DNA from: Symbiodinium natans
Lineage: Eukaryota > Sar > Dinophyceae > Suessiales > Symbiodiniaceae
NCBI GenBank assembly: GCA_905221605.1
Contig: CAJNDS010000857.1
Span: forward strand, 773,817-837,816
DNA length: 64,000 bases
Direction: 5' to 3'
In this document: in pieces, positions 17,781 through 29,384 of the stretch
Layout: every line of letters begins with the position of its first letter
How positions within the stretch are numbered: position 1 is the first letter of the stretch
Notes under the pieces: generated by a model
Databases searched by the model: none
What the model was told of the DNA's origin: nothing
The model's input: the letters and a program-made list of their open reading frames with translations, nothing else
Position numbers and translations under genes: made by a program

Positions 17781-18971
17781 ATGAGGCAATGGAAGACGGA
17801 TGCTACGATGAGAAGACAAGGGTCCCGATTGCCATCCTGGTTAAGGAATCGGCCGGACAAAGGCAAGGGCAAAAGCAAGAACAAGCAAAAGGACCCGCCC
17901 CGAGAACGTTCCCCGCTTCGACAGGCCAGACACCCGGAGCAGCCTTGGGATAGGGAAGAGGAGAGTGCTTCGGAATCTCCGGTGGGTCCGGTACGCCTAC
18001 GGGAGAGAGGAGAAGACAGAGCGGCCTCGCACCAAGCTGAGGGTGTCAATACAGAGCAAGAGGCAAGCGAGCCTCGTACAGTCACGCTGGCGGAAGGGCC
18101 AGGTGCCCACAATATGGCCTCGCAGGAAGCTGAGGGAAAGGAGAAAAAGGAAGACATGGGGCAAGCCAAGCCTGTGCACCTTTTGGTGCACAAACTGCAG
18201 AACCAGCAAAGGCCAAGGACTGCGCTCCATTGGCTTGGGGAGGTCCAATTGGTCCGCAACCCAACGACAGGGCAAAGCTTACAGCCTAGGGTGCTTCCCT
18301 TCATAGGTGCAGGGCGCACTCGACGAGGATATGCTCTGGATCGGCTATGGGTCATGAAACTGGCGATGGAACCCCAGAGCTTTGGCAACGAAGCAGGGTA
18401 TGGGGAACAATTCCCCACCCTGGTCACCAGGACCCTGTGGGCAGGATGGATTGGAGTCCTTTTCGACGAAGCGGTGGAGGGTTACTGCCACCACTACTTC
18501 TATGGAAGTATCATCCGCAGGGCAGAGCTGTTCAACACATGGTGGCAGGAAAATCGCCATGAAGCCGGGATCCTCAGACAGTCCCTGTTTTACCTGGTGG
18601 CTATAACGTCATGGCTGACCATGCAAGGAGTTGCTCTATCGGATGTCACGGTGAGCAACGTTGGGCGCGACCCAATGTCAGGATCGTTACCACGGGCAGT
18701 GTTCTTTGACACGGCGGAGTGGACGACGCTGCAGGAGGATAGATACAAGCTATCAAGCGGCCTTGTACGCCTCCTGGAGAAGTATGATGAGGAGCTACTG
18801 GCAACCATACGTGGATTGGTCAGAACGTACGACGGCAAGGCCAGCGCGCTTTGGATGGCGTGCGTAGGCAATGTCGGGCCATTTGCCCAGCACCTGCTGG
18901 ATGCCGGGATTGCAAAACCTTTCGGTTCCGGCAACAGAGATCCAGAAAATCACGCTGGGCATGCCACATGA
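17781..18971 (+). CDS. LINE ORF3, protein-kinase-like
   Basis: This 396-aa frame starts at ATG 17781 (MRQWKTDATMRRQG). Residues 1-140 are basic and low-complexity with two hairpin-coded inserts (ASHQAEG, ASQEAEG). From about 170 the order fits a kinase fold: glycine-rich GAGRTRRG (176-183), K193 in WVMKLA, E209, D288-x4-N293 in SDVTVSNVG, and D310 in FFDTAEW. K193 to D288 is 95 residues; the matching pair in protein kinase A (K72, D166) is 94 apart. HRD is replaced by LSD and DFG by DTA, so it would be an atypical kinase or pseudokinase. The last 20 residues are out of frame: other copies read RGWDG and end PYDEADE, so a small deletion near 18918 altered the C terminus. It may modify element or host RNA-binding proteins; substrate unknown. 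Confidence 0.6.
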   Translation: MRQWKTDATMRRQGSRLPSWLRNRPDKGKGKSKNKQKDPPRERSPLRQARHPEQPWDREEESASESPVGPVRLRERGEDRAASHQAEGVNTEQEASEPRTVTLAEGPGAHNMASQEAEGKEKKEDMGQAKPVHLLVHKLQNQQRPRTALHWLGEVQLVRNPTTGQSLQPRVLPFIGAGRTRRGYALDRLWVMKLAMEPQSFGNEAGYGEQFPTLVTRTLWAGWIGVLFDEAVEGYCHHYFYGSIIRRAELFNTWWQENRHEAGILRQSLFYLVAITSWLTMQGVALSDVTVSNVGRDPMSGSLPRAVFFDTAEWTTLQEDRYKLSSGLVRLLEKYDEELLATIRGLVRTYDGKASALWMACVGNVGPFAQHLLDAGIAKPFGSGNRDPENHAGHAT

Positions 18972-19321
18972 CGAAGCTGATGAGTGAGCAGCGTAGCCCA
19001 GAAAGAAACACGGCTAGTGGTCTGAGAAGCACCAACCGACTCAAGAAATACCGCCTCGGCGTGCTGCCTGAGGAGTTTCGGCCTCGACTCTGGTCTGAGG
19101 GGTGCAAATGAAGGAAGTTCGGCCTCGGCAAGTCCTGAGGGAATTTCGGCCTTGACCACGGTATGAGAGCATGGATTTCGGCCTCGACAAATGTCTGAGG
19201 GAAGTGAGGGCTAGTACCGGTAGTCTCACTGTGCAGAGTTTGTAGTTTGTATGTTTCACCCTCTAACCTCAGCCCCTTCGGGTGGCTACGCCTCGCAGCG
19301 TGCAGACGAAAGTTCCTGTCT

Positions 19322-22176
19322 GGCTCAAGTCTCGGCTCAACCCCGGTGGGGTGCGCAGGTAGTGAGCTGTTCGGTGGCCTGGAGGCTGTACCTAAGGGTG
19401 GGCTCCAACAGGACTCAAACCGAAACCACTGTGTTTGCTCGGTAGTTCTGCCAGCCACATAGCTGCCTGTGTACGGCCTCGCCGAGTGCTGAGGGAACTT
19501 TCGACCTCGCTGCTGAGGGTGTTGTCGGCCTCGCATAAGCTGAGGATTGTGGAAAGTCTTCGGCCTCGCTCGGAGGGACAACATAGTTCGGCCTCACCAC
19601 GGTTGAGGGAAACACCTCCTGGAACTGAGGTGCAAGAAGATAGCAGACCTGTGCGAGCGAAGAGGGTTCCGAGGCCTTAACTTCCTTTGTTGGAACAGGG
19701 CCCCGTCTCAACCGCAGATTTCCGCTCGTGGGCTATCGGCGACCAGAGTGGCCGTCCACAGTGCCCTGGACAGTGTGCCACACGCCAAAGAGACTTGCTG
19801 CAAGGCAGACGGAGAGCGACGGACCATGCCGGCAATTGCGTGCTGTGTATTTGCATGGTCACACCAGGGGCGTCGTGAAGGGCTTTTCCTGGAACTGTCG
19901 CAGTCATATCGTATCCACTTTGTCCGTCGCACCAGGAGAGGCAACATAGCCTGGGGCAGCTGTGGGAATTGGAGTGTCCAAAGAAGCCTGAATGCAGCTA
20001 ACCTCCACCTGCAGCTCCGGGATTTCCGATGCTGTGAGGATGCGAGGCTTTGGAACATCGATTTCTATGTCGATCCCACAAACCCATCCCTGATGATTGA
20101 TGGCAGCGGACGTGAAATCAGGTACCTGGGTAGGCTGGTGATTATGGTGTATGGCCCTGATGTGTAGAGAAGGATGCTGGCCTTGTCGGAAGATGATGAG
20201 GAATGGATGCTCCTTTGAGGTGATGAAACGTCGCCGGCCAGTAACCAGGCAAGTGGAAGTGGATTGAATTGCGAGCACAGCCTCGCCATTAAGGGCCATG
20301 TGAGGGCAAACCCGAATGCAGGCTTAGCTTGCCGGAATGAGGGTGATCAACATACCCTCGCAGCACAATGCTTTCAGAACCCGTGAAACCAGCGGAGATG
20401 CCATGTGAGGCTATGCAAGGGCAGTTTCGGCCTCGCTATGCTGGAGTAAAGGTTCGGCCTCGCCTCGGCTGAGGGAATGGATGGTTCGGCCTCGCCAAGG
20501 CTGAGGGAACAACAGAAGGGTTGCGAAAACGCCTCGCTGATGAAGAAGGTGCATGATGTTCCGGCCTCGCATCAGCTGAGGGAAGAATGATGGAATGGGC
20601 AGGCCGGGCACTTATTGGTCTGCCGGAATTGAGTCTGGGAGACTCTGGAAGCACTGCATGCAGCTTGGACGGCTGATGCTACTGGGCGCAAAGCGGTAAA
20701 GCAGCTTGAAGCATAGACTCCGCGGTGCCGGTGTGTCGGAGCAATTGATAGGTACAACCGCAGCCCAGCAGTGCTCAATCAAACAATGCAACATTCGGCC
20801 TCGACTTTGGTCTGAGGGAATGTGAGCTATAAAGAGCAAACTCCAGAATATGGATGAGGGACACTGGCCAGGCATGGAGGCCAGCAAAGGGCAGGTACCA
20901 GCATTGCACTGGAGAAGCCTCGAGTCCCAATGGCAGTGAACTTTGTGGTGAGGAATACGTCGACTGGTAAGTAAGTGCGAGAAAGCCAGGGCGATTCTGG
21001 GGAGAACAGCAAGGCACGGTTAGTAAGTGCGAGAACACCGGAGCTGCTGAGAACCCTGGATTAGCCGGGACGTACTCCGTGGAGGATTCGTTGTCACTGC
21101 TTTCAGAAATGCCCACAAGGACCAAGCATGCAGCTAACCCGTGGTCGCAGAGTGGGCCTCACTTCGGTTGAGGGTAATCGACTCCCAAGTGAGAGTATGG
21201 AGTTTTGGTGGCAAACAAGAGAGCCAGCCGACTGTCTTTGGAACAATGGCTACGGCTGGATTGGAGAATGTCAAGTCTCACAATGGATAGCGGCCTCGTA
21301 CATAATATCCTCACAGGCAGGGTGGGTTTGACCTGGTAGTCGGCACCTTGCCCGGCCCCCTGTCAGGCGCCTGTACCGGCCACCTGTTGAAGGTGTGTGG
21401 CGTGGGGTCACCGGTGCGTAGCGGCGATTTCGGTCGCTTAGCGTCCTCCAGCCTAAAAAGGGGTATGTTTGGGCAGGTACTTCACCTGTTCCTCCTGCTT
21501 GGCTCGTGTTGGAGATGTGTGAATCGAGGGCATGGATCCGTCAAGGTGAGATGACGAGAAAGTGCAGAATTGGGCCTCAATCAATATGGAACGGTCTATG
21601 GGGATTGACCACCCCGCTGGTAGAGGGATAGCGGCCTCTGAGAATCGGAGGGCATGGATCACCTCCCGGCAAAAGCCACAGGAAGTATGCCCTGTGCATG
21701 CAAGAGGCAGCCACCGTAACCAGAGTCCATGAAGCCTCGGGCCATGACCTGGTTTGAAGACATGTCCGGCCTCACTACGGTTGAGGGGTGTGGATGGAAG
21801 CACTCAGGACATGCAATGAGACTCGTAGAACGAGCATCTGGGTCTACAGGAATTGACCTCCATTCGGTTGAGGGATAGCGGCCTCCACGAACGAGGGCAT
21901 GGATCACCTCCCGAATAGACAACACAGAGAATGTGCAAGCATACAGGCAATTTGCCTTGGCCAAAGTCTTCAAGCCAATGGCAACGACTTGGTCAAAACG
22001 ACATTCCGGCCTCACTTCGGTTGAGGGTAGCGGTACGTCAAAACCGAGGACAAGGAATGAGAGGGGGAACTTACCGGCAGTTTCACCCCACAGTTTTAGT
22101 AAGCTTTTGTTTCACTTGAACCCACAGCCCCTTCGGGTGGCTACGCCTCGCAGCGTGCAGACGAAAGTTCCTGTCT
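19322..22176 (+). mobile_element. Non-autonomous type A unit, copy 2
   Basis: This has the same architecture as the first type A unit, with head GGCTCAAGTCTCGGCTCAAC. It is almost identical to the type A part at 30132-32293, which lacks 56 bases here (about 20243-20298) between two ggcaa words. It ends with the common tail and the 14-mer. Confidence 0.75.
19826..20167 (+). pseudogene. Type A 130-aa ORF, truncated by a stop
   Basis: This is the same frame as 10321-10713, but a TCG codon has become TAG at 20165, removing the last 16 codons including the acidic C terminus. The sister copy at 30132 still has TCG here. Confidence 0.6.
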
Positions 22177-24302
22177 GGCTCAAGGTTTCGGCTCAACCCC
22201 GGTGGGGTGCTCAGGTAGAGAGCGTCTTTAGTGCCGTTGTGGCTGGCCCTGGGGCTTGTAACTAAGGGTAGGTTCCGTTTTGAGGCCTGGCAAAACTGTG
22301 TTTGCTCGTAGGCCGGCTGACCGGCTAAGCTGTCATAGAGCGGCGGCCCGCCAACTGCTGCCGTCGACGAAGGGCGTGAGTGCACAGTTTTCGGCCTCGC
22401 TTCGCTAGAGGGAAGCTTTTCGTCCTCGCGTTGCTGAGGGAACCTTGTGGCCTACAGTCTGCTCTGGGTCACAGTGAGAGTTGCAGCCTCGCATTGCTTG
22501 AGGGGTGACGCAAGCCTGTTGCTCACCAGAGATTCCTGCTGTCTCTGGGTGAGCAAAACCCACCGACCCTCATTTGGATTGAGGGCTGTGCTGAAGGTGA
22601 GTTTGGGTTCCTCGCTCACTTGTGTGGAAAACGAAGGTGAGACCGAAACACGGGGGAAACGGCCAGGCACGCTGCAGACAGTGCAGGCCAACGTCGCACT
22701 GCAAGAGGCATCCTTGCAGTGGCGACAGGAGTGTCCCGAACAATTGCGGTGTGCTCGAGCCCAAGCTTGCAGGTTTTCGGGGATCTGCAAGCTGAGCACA
22801 ACAGGATTTTCTTCGCAGGTAGAATCAGGTAGAAAAGATTTGGCCCAACCCTGGTGGATCTGCCTGGACATAAATAACCAGAGGCATCAGTGTCGTAAAG
22901 CTCATTGACTGGTGCTACTGAGAAACCGTTGCCAAGGAACTTGCAGTAGGACTGTGGTGCGGCGCAGTGCAAGTTGAAGAGCAGCTGGTGGTGGCTGCTC
23001 CCCGGAAAACCAATAGTCCAAGAAGCCTCCTTCGGCCTCGCTCCGTGCTGAGGGTTTGTAAGGGTTGGTATTGGCCGGAAAGGATTCAGATGGAGGTTAC
23101 CCGATCTTCGCGCTTTTCCCATCTGAAGGCAACCAATGGTAATCAGCCTGCTGGACATGGCAGGCCTGCTTTTGTTTACATCCACGTCTCCTGCAAGGGC
23201 TGGGGTCTGTCCGTGCACACAGACAAGGCGGAACCTTGCAGATGTTTAGGTCCTCGCGGCACGGCCGCTGGAGGTTGTTTGAAGATGTTGGCTCTCACTA
23301 TCTGGTGAGTGGTTTGTATGGGCACTTGCTGGGGCAAGGCGGCTCTGGCGTCTGAGGATGGTACATGTGCTGGCTGCTGAGTACGGGCCACCGAAAGAGA
23401 CCTGTGGTAAGACAAGCGATGAAAGGAGCCGAACTCCTAAAGAAAGGACAGGCTAGCTCACGCGGACGCCACGCAGAGTATGTGTTACTATCTTCAGATG
23501 TTGGAGCCAAATTGCCAGCCTTGTGACGTGAGATGTGGTGTTTGGATTCGGCCTCAAGCACTGGAAGGCCTACAACAACAAATCCGAATGAAAACTGTGG
23601 TCCTAAGACACGCGGTGCAGCTGCTTATACGTGGCACCGCGGGGGTCACAAGAGATAGAGGGCTTGCCAGCAGGGGAACTCTGTCTAAAGAGAGCCCTGG
23701 CTCAGTGAGGAGCTGAGGGCCTGGCTGCGCTGATGCAGCGGAATGGTTGTTCGGCCTCGCCTCCGCTGAGGGAACAACAGTCAATGCTTCTCTGCAGTGT
23801 CGGTCCGGGTTAGTAAGAGCGAGAACGCCGGGACCTCGAGCTGCAGTTTTACCATGAAGCAACCGCGTGAGATGCATTATTGGTCAACTGGTGAGTAAGA
23901 GCGAGAAAGCCAGGGTGACGCTACTTTGGGGGAGGCTGCAAGGCACGGTTAGTAAGTGCGAGAAAGCCGGAGCTGCGGACGAACCTGGAGTAGCAGTTTT
24001 TCATACCTCACGTGTTTCACTTTGCGGCCTCGCATGCGCTGAGGAAATATGCCTCGAACAGAACATCCAGTGCTGAGTGGGGATTGCCAAACTTACGGAG
24101 GCTGATGCCACAACAAGTGCCTCAACAGCAATGCATGCGGAAGGCAAAGTTCGGCCTCGCGAGTGCTGAGGGTTGCAGCTGAGAGAGGGCCTAGCTGAGA
24201 ACGCAACACCTCAAGCGAGGTAATTTTTAGTTTAGTTTCACCTTGACCAACGGCCCCTTCGGGTGGCTACGCCTCGCAGCGTGCAGACGAAAGTTCCTGT
24301 CT
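22177..24302 (+). mobile_element. Non-autonomous type B unit, copy 1
   Basis: This 2.1-kb unit has a type-B leader head (GGCTCAAGGTTTC-GGCTCAAC) and the common tail. I find no convincing gene. A 72-aa frame at 23090-23308 recurs in all three B copies, but the copies are so alike that this proves little, and the long minus-strand frame at 22616-23218 looks like a shadow. It shares with type A a region with repeats of the word TTAGTAAGTGCGAGAA (23812, 23893, 23948) and many hairpin repeats. Confidence 0.7.
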
Positions 24303-26432
24303 GGCTCAAGGTTTCGGCTCAACCCCGGTGGGGTGCTCAGGTAGAGAGCGTCTTTAGTGCCGTTGTGGCTGGCCCTGGGGCTTGTAACTAAGGGTAGGTT
24401 CCGTTTTGAGGCCTGGCAAAACTGTGTTTGCTCGTAGGCCGGCTGACCGGCTAAGCTGTCATAGAGCGGCGGCCCGCCAACTGCTGCCGACGACGAAGGA
24501 CGTTCGAGTGCACAGTTTTCGGCCTCGCTTCGCTAGAGGGAAGCTTTTCGTCCTCGCGTTGCTGAGGGAACCTTGTGGCCTACAGTCTGCTCTGGGTCAC
24601 AGTGAGAGTTGCAGCCTCGCTTTGCTTGAGGGGTGACGCTAGCCTGTTGCTCACCAGAGATTCCTGCTGTCTCTGGGTGAGCAAAACCCACCGACCCTCA
24701 TTTGGATTGAGGGCTGTGCTGAAGTGAGTTTGGGTTCCTCGCACACTTGTGTGGAAAACGAAGGTGAGACCGAAACACGGGGGAAAACGGCCAGGCACGC
24801 TGCAGACAGTGCAGGCCAACGTCGCACTGCAAGCGGCATCCTTGCAGTGGTGACAGGAGTGTCCCGAACAATAGCGGTGTGCTCGAGCCCAAGCTTGCAG
24901 GTTTTCGGGGATCGGCAAGCTGAGCACAACAGGATTTTCTTCGCAGGTAGAATCAGGTAGAAAAGATTTGGCCCAACCCTGGTGGATCTGCCTGGACACA
25001 AATAACCAGAGGCATCAGTGTCGTAAAGCTCATTGACTGGTGCTACTGAGAAACTGTTGCCAAAGAACTTGCAGTAGGACTGTGGTGCGGCGCAGTGCAA
25101 GTTGAAGAGCAGCTGTTGGTGGCTGCTCCCCGGAAAACCAATAGTCCAAGAAAGCCTCCTTCGGCCTCGCTCCGTGCTGAGGGTTTGTAAGGGTTGGTAT
25201 TGGCCGGAAGGATTCAGATGGAGGTTACCCGATCTTCGCGCTTTTCCCATCTGAAGGCAACCAATGGTAATCAGCCTGCTGGACATGGCAGGCCTGCTTT
25301 TGTTTACATCCACGTCTCCTGCAAGGGCTGGGGTCTGTCCGTGCACACAGACAAGGCGGAACCTTGCAGATGTTTAGGTCCTCGCGGCACGGCCGCTGGA
25401 GGTTGTTTGAAGATGTTGGCTCTCACTGTCTGGTGAGTGGTTTGTATGGGCACTTGCTGGGGCAAGGCGGCTCTGGCGTCTGAGGATGGTACATGTGCTG
25501 GCTGCTGAGTACGGGCCACCGAAAGAGACCTGTGGTAAGACAAGCGATGAAAGGAGCCGAACTCCTAAACTCTAGGACAGGCTAGCTCACGCGGACGCCA
25601 CGCAGAGTATGTGTCACTATCTTCAGATGTTGGAGCCAAATTGCCTCGCCGTGTGACGTGAGATGTGGTGTTTGGATTCGGCCTCAAGCACTGGAAGGCC
25701 TACAACAACAAATCCGAATGAAAACTGTGGTCCTAAGACACGCGGAGCAGCTGCTTATACGTGGCACCGCGGGGGTCACAAAGAGATAGAGGGCTTGCCA
25801 GCAAGGGAACTCTGTCTAGAGATAGCCCTGGCTCAGTGAGGAGCTGAGGGCCTGGCTGCGCAGATGCAGCGGAATGGTTGTTCGGCCTCGCCTCCGCTGA
25901 GGGAACAACAGTCAATGCTTCTCTGCAGTGTCGGTCCGGGTTAGTAAGAGCGAGAACGCCGGGACCTCGAGCTGCAGTTTTACCATGAAGCAACCGCGTG
26001 AGATGCATTATTGGTCAACTGGTGAGTAAGAGCGAGAAAGCCAGGGTGACGCTACTTTGGGGGAGGCTGCAAGGCACGGTTAGTAAGTGCGAGAAAGCCG
26101 GAGCTGCGGACGAACCTGGAGTAGCAGTCTTTCATACCTCACGTGTTTCACTTTGCGGCCTCGCATGCGCTGAGGAATATGCCTCGAACAGAACATCCAG
26201 TGCTGAGTGGGGATTGCCAAACTTACGGAGGCTGATGCCACAACAAGTGCCTCAACAGCAATGCATGCGGAGGGCAAAGTTCGGCCTCGCGAGTGCTGAG
26301 GGTTGCAGCTGAGAGAGGGCCTAGCTGAGAACGCAACACCTCAAGCGAGGTAATTTTTAGTTTAGTTTCACCTTGACCAACGGCCCCTTCGGGTGGCTAC
26401 GCGACGCAGCGTGCAGACGAAAGTTCCTGTCT
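24303..26432 (+). mobile_element. Non-autonomous type B unit, copy 2
   Basis: This is nearly identical to the preceding unit, with scattered single-base changes and small indels, arranged directly head to tail with it. The tail here reads TACGCGACGC instead of TACGCCTCGC, as in the B unit at 39251, so those two are probably sisters. Confidence 0.7.
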
Positions 26433-26799
26433 GGCTCAAGTTTCGGCTCAACCCCGGTGGGGTGCTCAGGTAGGGAGTGCTGTTGCCTGGAGACTGTACC
26501 TAAGGGTGGGCTCCAACAGGACTCAAACCGAAACCACTGTGTTTGCTTGGTAGTCGGCTGCCAGCAACATAGCTGCCTGAGTACGGCCTCGCCAAGTGCT
26601 GAGGGAACTTTTTGGCCTCGCATCGGCAGAGGGTGTGTTTTCGGCCTCGCTTCGGCAGAGGGGGGGGAAGTTTCGGCCTCGCTCCGGCTGAGGACACATA
26701 AAGTTCGGCCTCACTACGGTTGAGGGGATCTTCAGGCCTTGCATTGCTGAGGTGCTGGTGGGACTGGCATCAGGCTGCAGCAGTCATGGGGAAGCATTG
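26433..26799 (+). mobile_element. LINE 5' end fragment
   Basis: The leader head, 5' untranslated region and first codons of ORF1 match 32294-32659 until base 26799, where similarity stops abruptly a few codons after the ORF1 ATG (26786). Foreign sequence follows. Confidence 0.8.
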
Positions 26800-27811
26800 C
26801 TCCTCCTTTTCTTTTTCGCTCAGGTCTTGGCTGCTTCGGCCACCAAAGCTCCGAGATATCTCCCTCCTTTTCGTGCCTGCAGGCCCGGCATTTGCCTAAA
26901 GCTCATTTGACCCAGTGACTTTGAGCTACATCCCAAGCCTTCGGTTTTCCCCCCCTGTGTAGGAATGCGTCCCATTCCCTACGGAGCCCTAGGCCGTGCT
27001 TGGCTCAGTGCGTCCTTTCTGCTGGCATTCAGTAGGGAGCTTTGCCTACACCCTCTCCTCTTCCTCTCAAGAGTCAGGCTGGCTTCCCCTTGTCGGCTAT
27101 TTCGGAGCCTGCTACAGGCTGTCAAGATTGTCACACAGCCCTAAATCCTCGGCTCTTCGCAGCTTTGGCATTTCAACCCCACGCGCTAGGACACGCCAGT
27201 CCAGGGCAAGCGTGCGCTTTGGCGAGAAGGACGGCTCCTTCTTGTTTTTGCTGTGCTTTGTGACATGCCACGCAGCACTGCCCTAGCCCGCAGCTCCCCG
27301 TGGCCAGTATCACAATCTTCCTCTTTGGAGGCACATTCCTTTCCCTTGGGGTAGCTCGGCATGTGGCAGACAGAATTTCTTTGTGCGGCTTCCTCTGCCC
27401 TTATTGGGACACTGCCCCTAGGCCTGGCTTTCGACCTGTGGGTCTTTCGGGTGGTAGGATAGGTTCCTTCAGCTGGTTTTAGGCCCCATGCTGCAACCCC
27501 GCCAGGAGATATGCGCCGCTCAGCACTTCAGATCCGCGCATCGTTTATCGGAGTAAATAAACGCGCGGAGGCTTTTTCATGTTATTCCACTTTGGAAGGT
27601 TCCTATTAACCTTTCTCATGCTTGGACGGCCTGACAAGCAGCAGCAGTGCCTAACGGCATCTCGTTTCTCGCGCGGCCTCGGTCCCATGTGGCTCTCAGG
27701 GAGCATTCGAGCACTCTTTGCATTTGATCATGGAACGCTTTACATTTCCTTTTACTACACATCACTTTGAAAGGCTCCCGCATTTGGCTTTTCTACCCGC
27801 GAGCCGTGCAC

Positions 27812-28111
27812 ATGGACCGCTCTGACGAGGTGGCCTTTCTACGGGAGGAAGTCTCTCGTCTCAGGCACCAGGTAGCCATCCTGCAAGGGGACCTGTCGGG
27901 CGCCCACCTCACTACGGATGGCCTGCTCACTCGTGTACTCGCTCTGGAGCAGTCGTCCAGTGGGCACACAGTCCGGTTGTCTGACATGGAGGCCGACCTC
28001 GAGCTTTGCAACACTCGTTTGGCGGAGGTTCAGGCCTCTCTGTGTGCAGTCATACAAGGCATTGGATCTGTCCTTTGCTCTGTGCTCCGACAGTTGGGCA
28101 ATCGACCCTAG
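27812..28111 (+). CDS. Possible small coiled-coil protein
   Basis: This 99-aa frame begins MDRSDEVAFLREEVSRL. Residues 5-75 show a heptad-like pattern of Leu/Val with charged residues (FLREEVSRLRHQVAILQGDL, then LSDMEADLELCNTRLAEV), which suggests a coiled coil; the C terminus is hydrophobic (VLCSVLRQLG). I do not recognise the family. It could be a small nucleic-acid-binding ORF1 of an unrelated retroelement, or chance: the frame is short and there is no second copy to compare. Confidence 0.35.
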   Translation: MDRSDEVAFLREEVSRLRHQVAILQGDLSGAHLTTDGLLTRVLALEQSSSGHTVRLSDMEADLELCNTRLAEVQASLCAVIQGIGSVLCSVLRQLGNRP

Positions 28112-28353
28112 CTGTGCTTTTCCTTTCCCCTCTTTACTGGAGGGTCCTCACGTGACACGACTTCTATGAGGCGACTGGCTTTCGGGAAGGAGCTCTGGTT
28201 TTTGGCTCTGCGCTTGGAACTTTGAGTCGCGGAAGCCACGTTAACCACTCCGTTTGAGCCACCCAGTCAACTGGGGGGCATGCCTGGCACGTCTTCGCTC
28301 ACTTTTGAAAATTGGGCTGTCTGGGGCGAGCTTTGACTTTGCCAGTGTTAAAT

Positions 28354-28540
28354 TGGTGGTAAGCTTTGTCTACTCAGTGTTGCCGCAATTCGATTGCTTG
28401 CTTTGTGCTTCGTACTCTGAGCTGCATTTCCGGCAAAGTCAAAAAAGGAGAGAGCGTGTGCTTATGGTAGGTGCTTTTCGGGCCTGGACTTTTAGGGCTA
28501 GGTAGTGGCTTTGGTAGTGTGGCTTGAACTAGCTGTGAAC
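28354..28540 (+). repeat. 187-bp perfect direct repeat, left copy
   Basis: By eye this is identical over 187 bases to 29068-29254, with 527 bases between. It starts TGGTGGTAAGC and ends CTGTGAAC. Direct repeats of this size could be terminal repeats of a very small LTR element, but they lack TG...CA ends and I see no primer-binding site. Confidence 0.8.
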
Positions 28541-29067
28541 GGTTCATGTGTTTACTCATGTCTGTTTACTGTTGTGAAAGATCACCGTACTTGGTTGCCT
28601 TTGGTTCAAGCCACACACCGAATTCTTGCAGTTTCTATTGCATCGCTTAGTAGCTTCGCTTTGGCTTTCCCACCCACCACTCCCATTATGAGGATTTATT
28701 CTTCATCTGGGACGGGTATCACGACTGGAGCTTGCTGCTCCTCTTGCACTTGTTTCACAGCAATGCTTGCTACTACTTCAAGACGTGTCCCAAACTAGCA
28801 AGCTGTCTTCCGGGTTTGCTCCTTGAGGCTCCTTTCTCTCAACTTGTTTGCTACCTTCTAGCTGTTGTGCCTCCTTTGCTTTGGGATACGCTACAGGCTT
28901 GCTAGCTGTCAGCCAGTTAACCCAAAGGCGCGCTCAAATTTTAAGCTTTTGGAGCCGGCCTCGTTTCACGAGAATCCAAGAGCCCTCTTGTCTTGCTTTG
29001 GTCAGATCTGTTCTGTTTGCTTCGGTGTTTCTCATCATGGCTCACTTAGGTTCTCTGCTTTGACGTA

Positions 29068-29254
29068 TGGTGGTAAGCTTTGTCTACTCAGTGTTGCCGC
29101 AATTCGATTGCTTGCTTTGTGCTTCGTACTCTGAGCTGCATTTCCGGCAAAGTCAAAAAAGGAGAGAGCGTGTGCTTATGGTAGGTGCTTTTCGGGCCTG
29201 GACTTTTAGGGCTAGGTAGTGGCTTTGGTAGTGTGGCTTGAACTAGCTGTGAAC
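29068..29254 (+). repeat. 187-bp perfect direct repeat, right copy
   Basis: This is the second copy of 28354-28540. The bases just outside differ (gacgta before, ccagctg after, against gttaaat and ggttcat for the first copy). No target duplication is evident. Confidence 0.8.
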
Positions 29255-29384
29255 CCAGCTGTTGCCACTTCAACAGCAAAGATGCCGCGGGGTCATCGCA
29301 ATGCTGGATCAAGCCAATTTCGCAAACAATCTTGCCTCAATCGACCCAGGATTCTGTGTGAAACTGTCTGTTGCTGAAGCACAC

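Larger units (their letters stand above)
12739..19321 (+). mobile_element. LINE unit 2, 5'-truncated
   Basis: This 6.6-kb copy lacks the leader head, 5' untranslated region and first ORF: it enters directly at a hairpin repeat inside the polyprotein frame, as target-primed reverse transcription that stopped early would do. It holds the only uninterrupted endonuclease-RT-RNase H frame in the window, a 231-bp spacer, ORF3, and a 350-bp 3' end with hairpins of the GGCCTCGAC...GTCTGAGG type, closing with the 36-bp tail. Confidence 0.85.
26800..29384. other. Foreign segment inside the array
   Basis: This 2.6-kb segment differs in character: it is pyrimidine-rich, lacks the GGCCTCG hairpins, and has no similarity I can see to the other units. 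It holds one possible small coiled-coil ORF (27812-28111) and a perfect 187-bp direct repeat (28354 and 29068). It may be part of another mobile element brought in with the rearrangement that also inverted the neighbouring LINE fragment. Confidence 0.5.

Noticed and set aside
22616-23218. 200-aa minus-strand frame in type B units
   Set aside because: No recognisable domain; the related frame in the next B copy (24651-25346) has a different length through indels, so the frame is not preserved.
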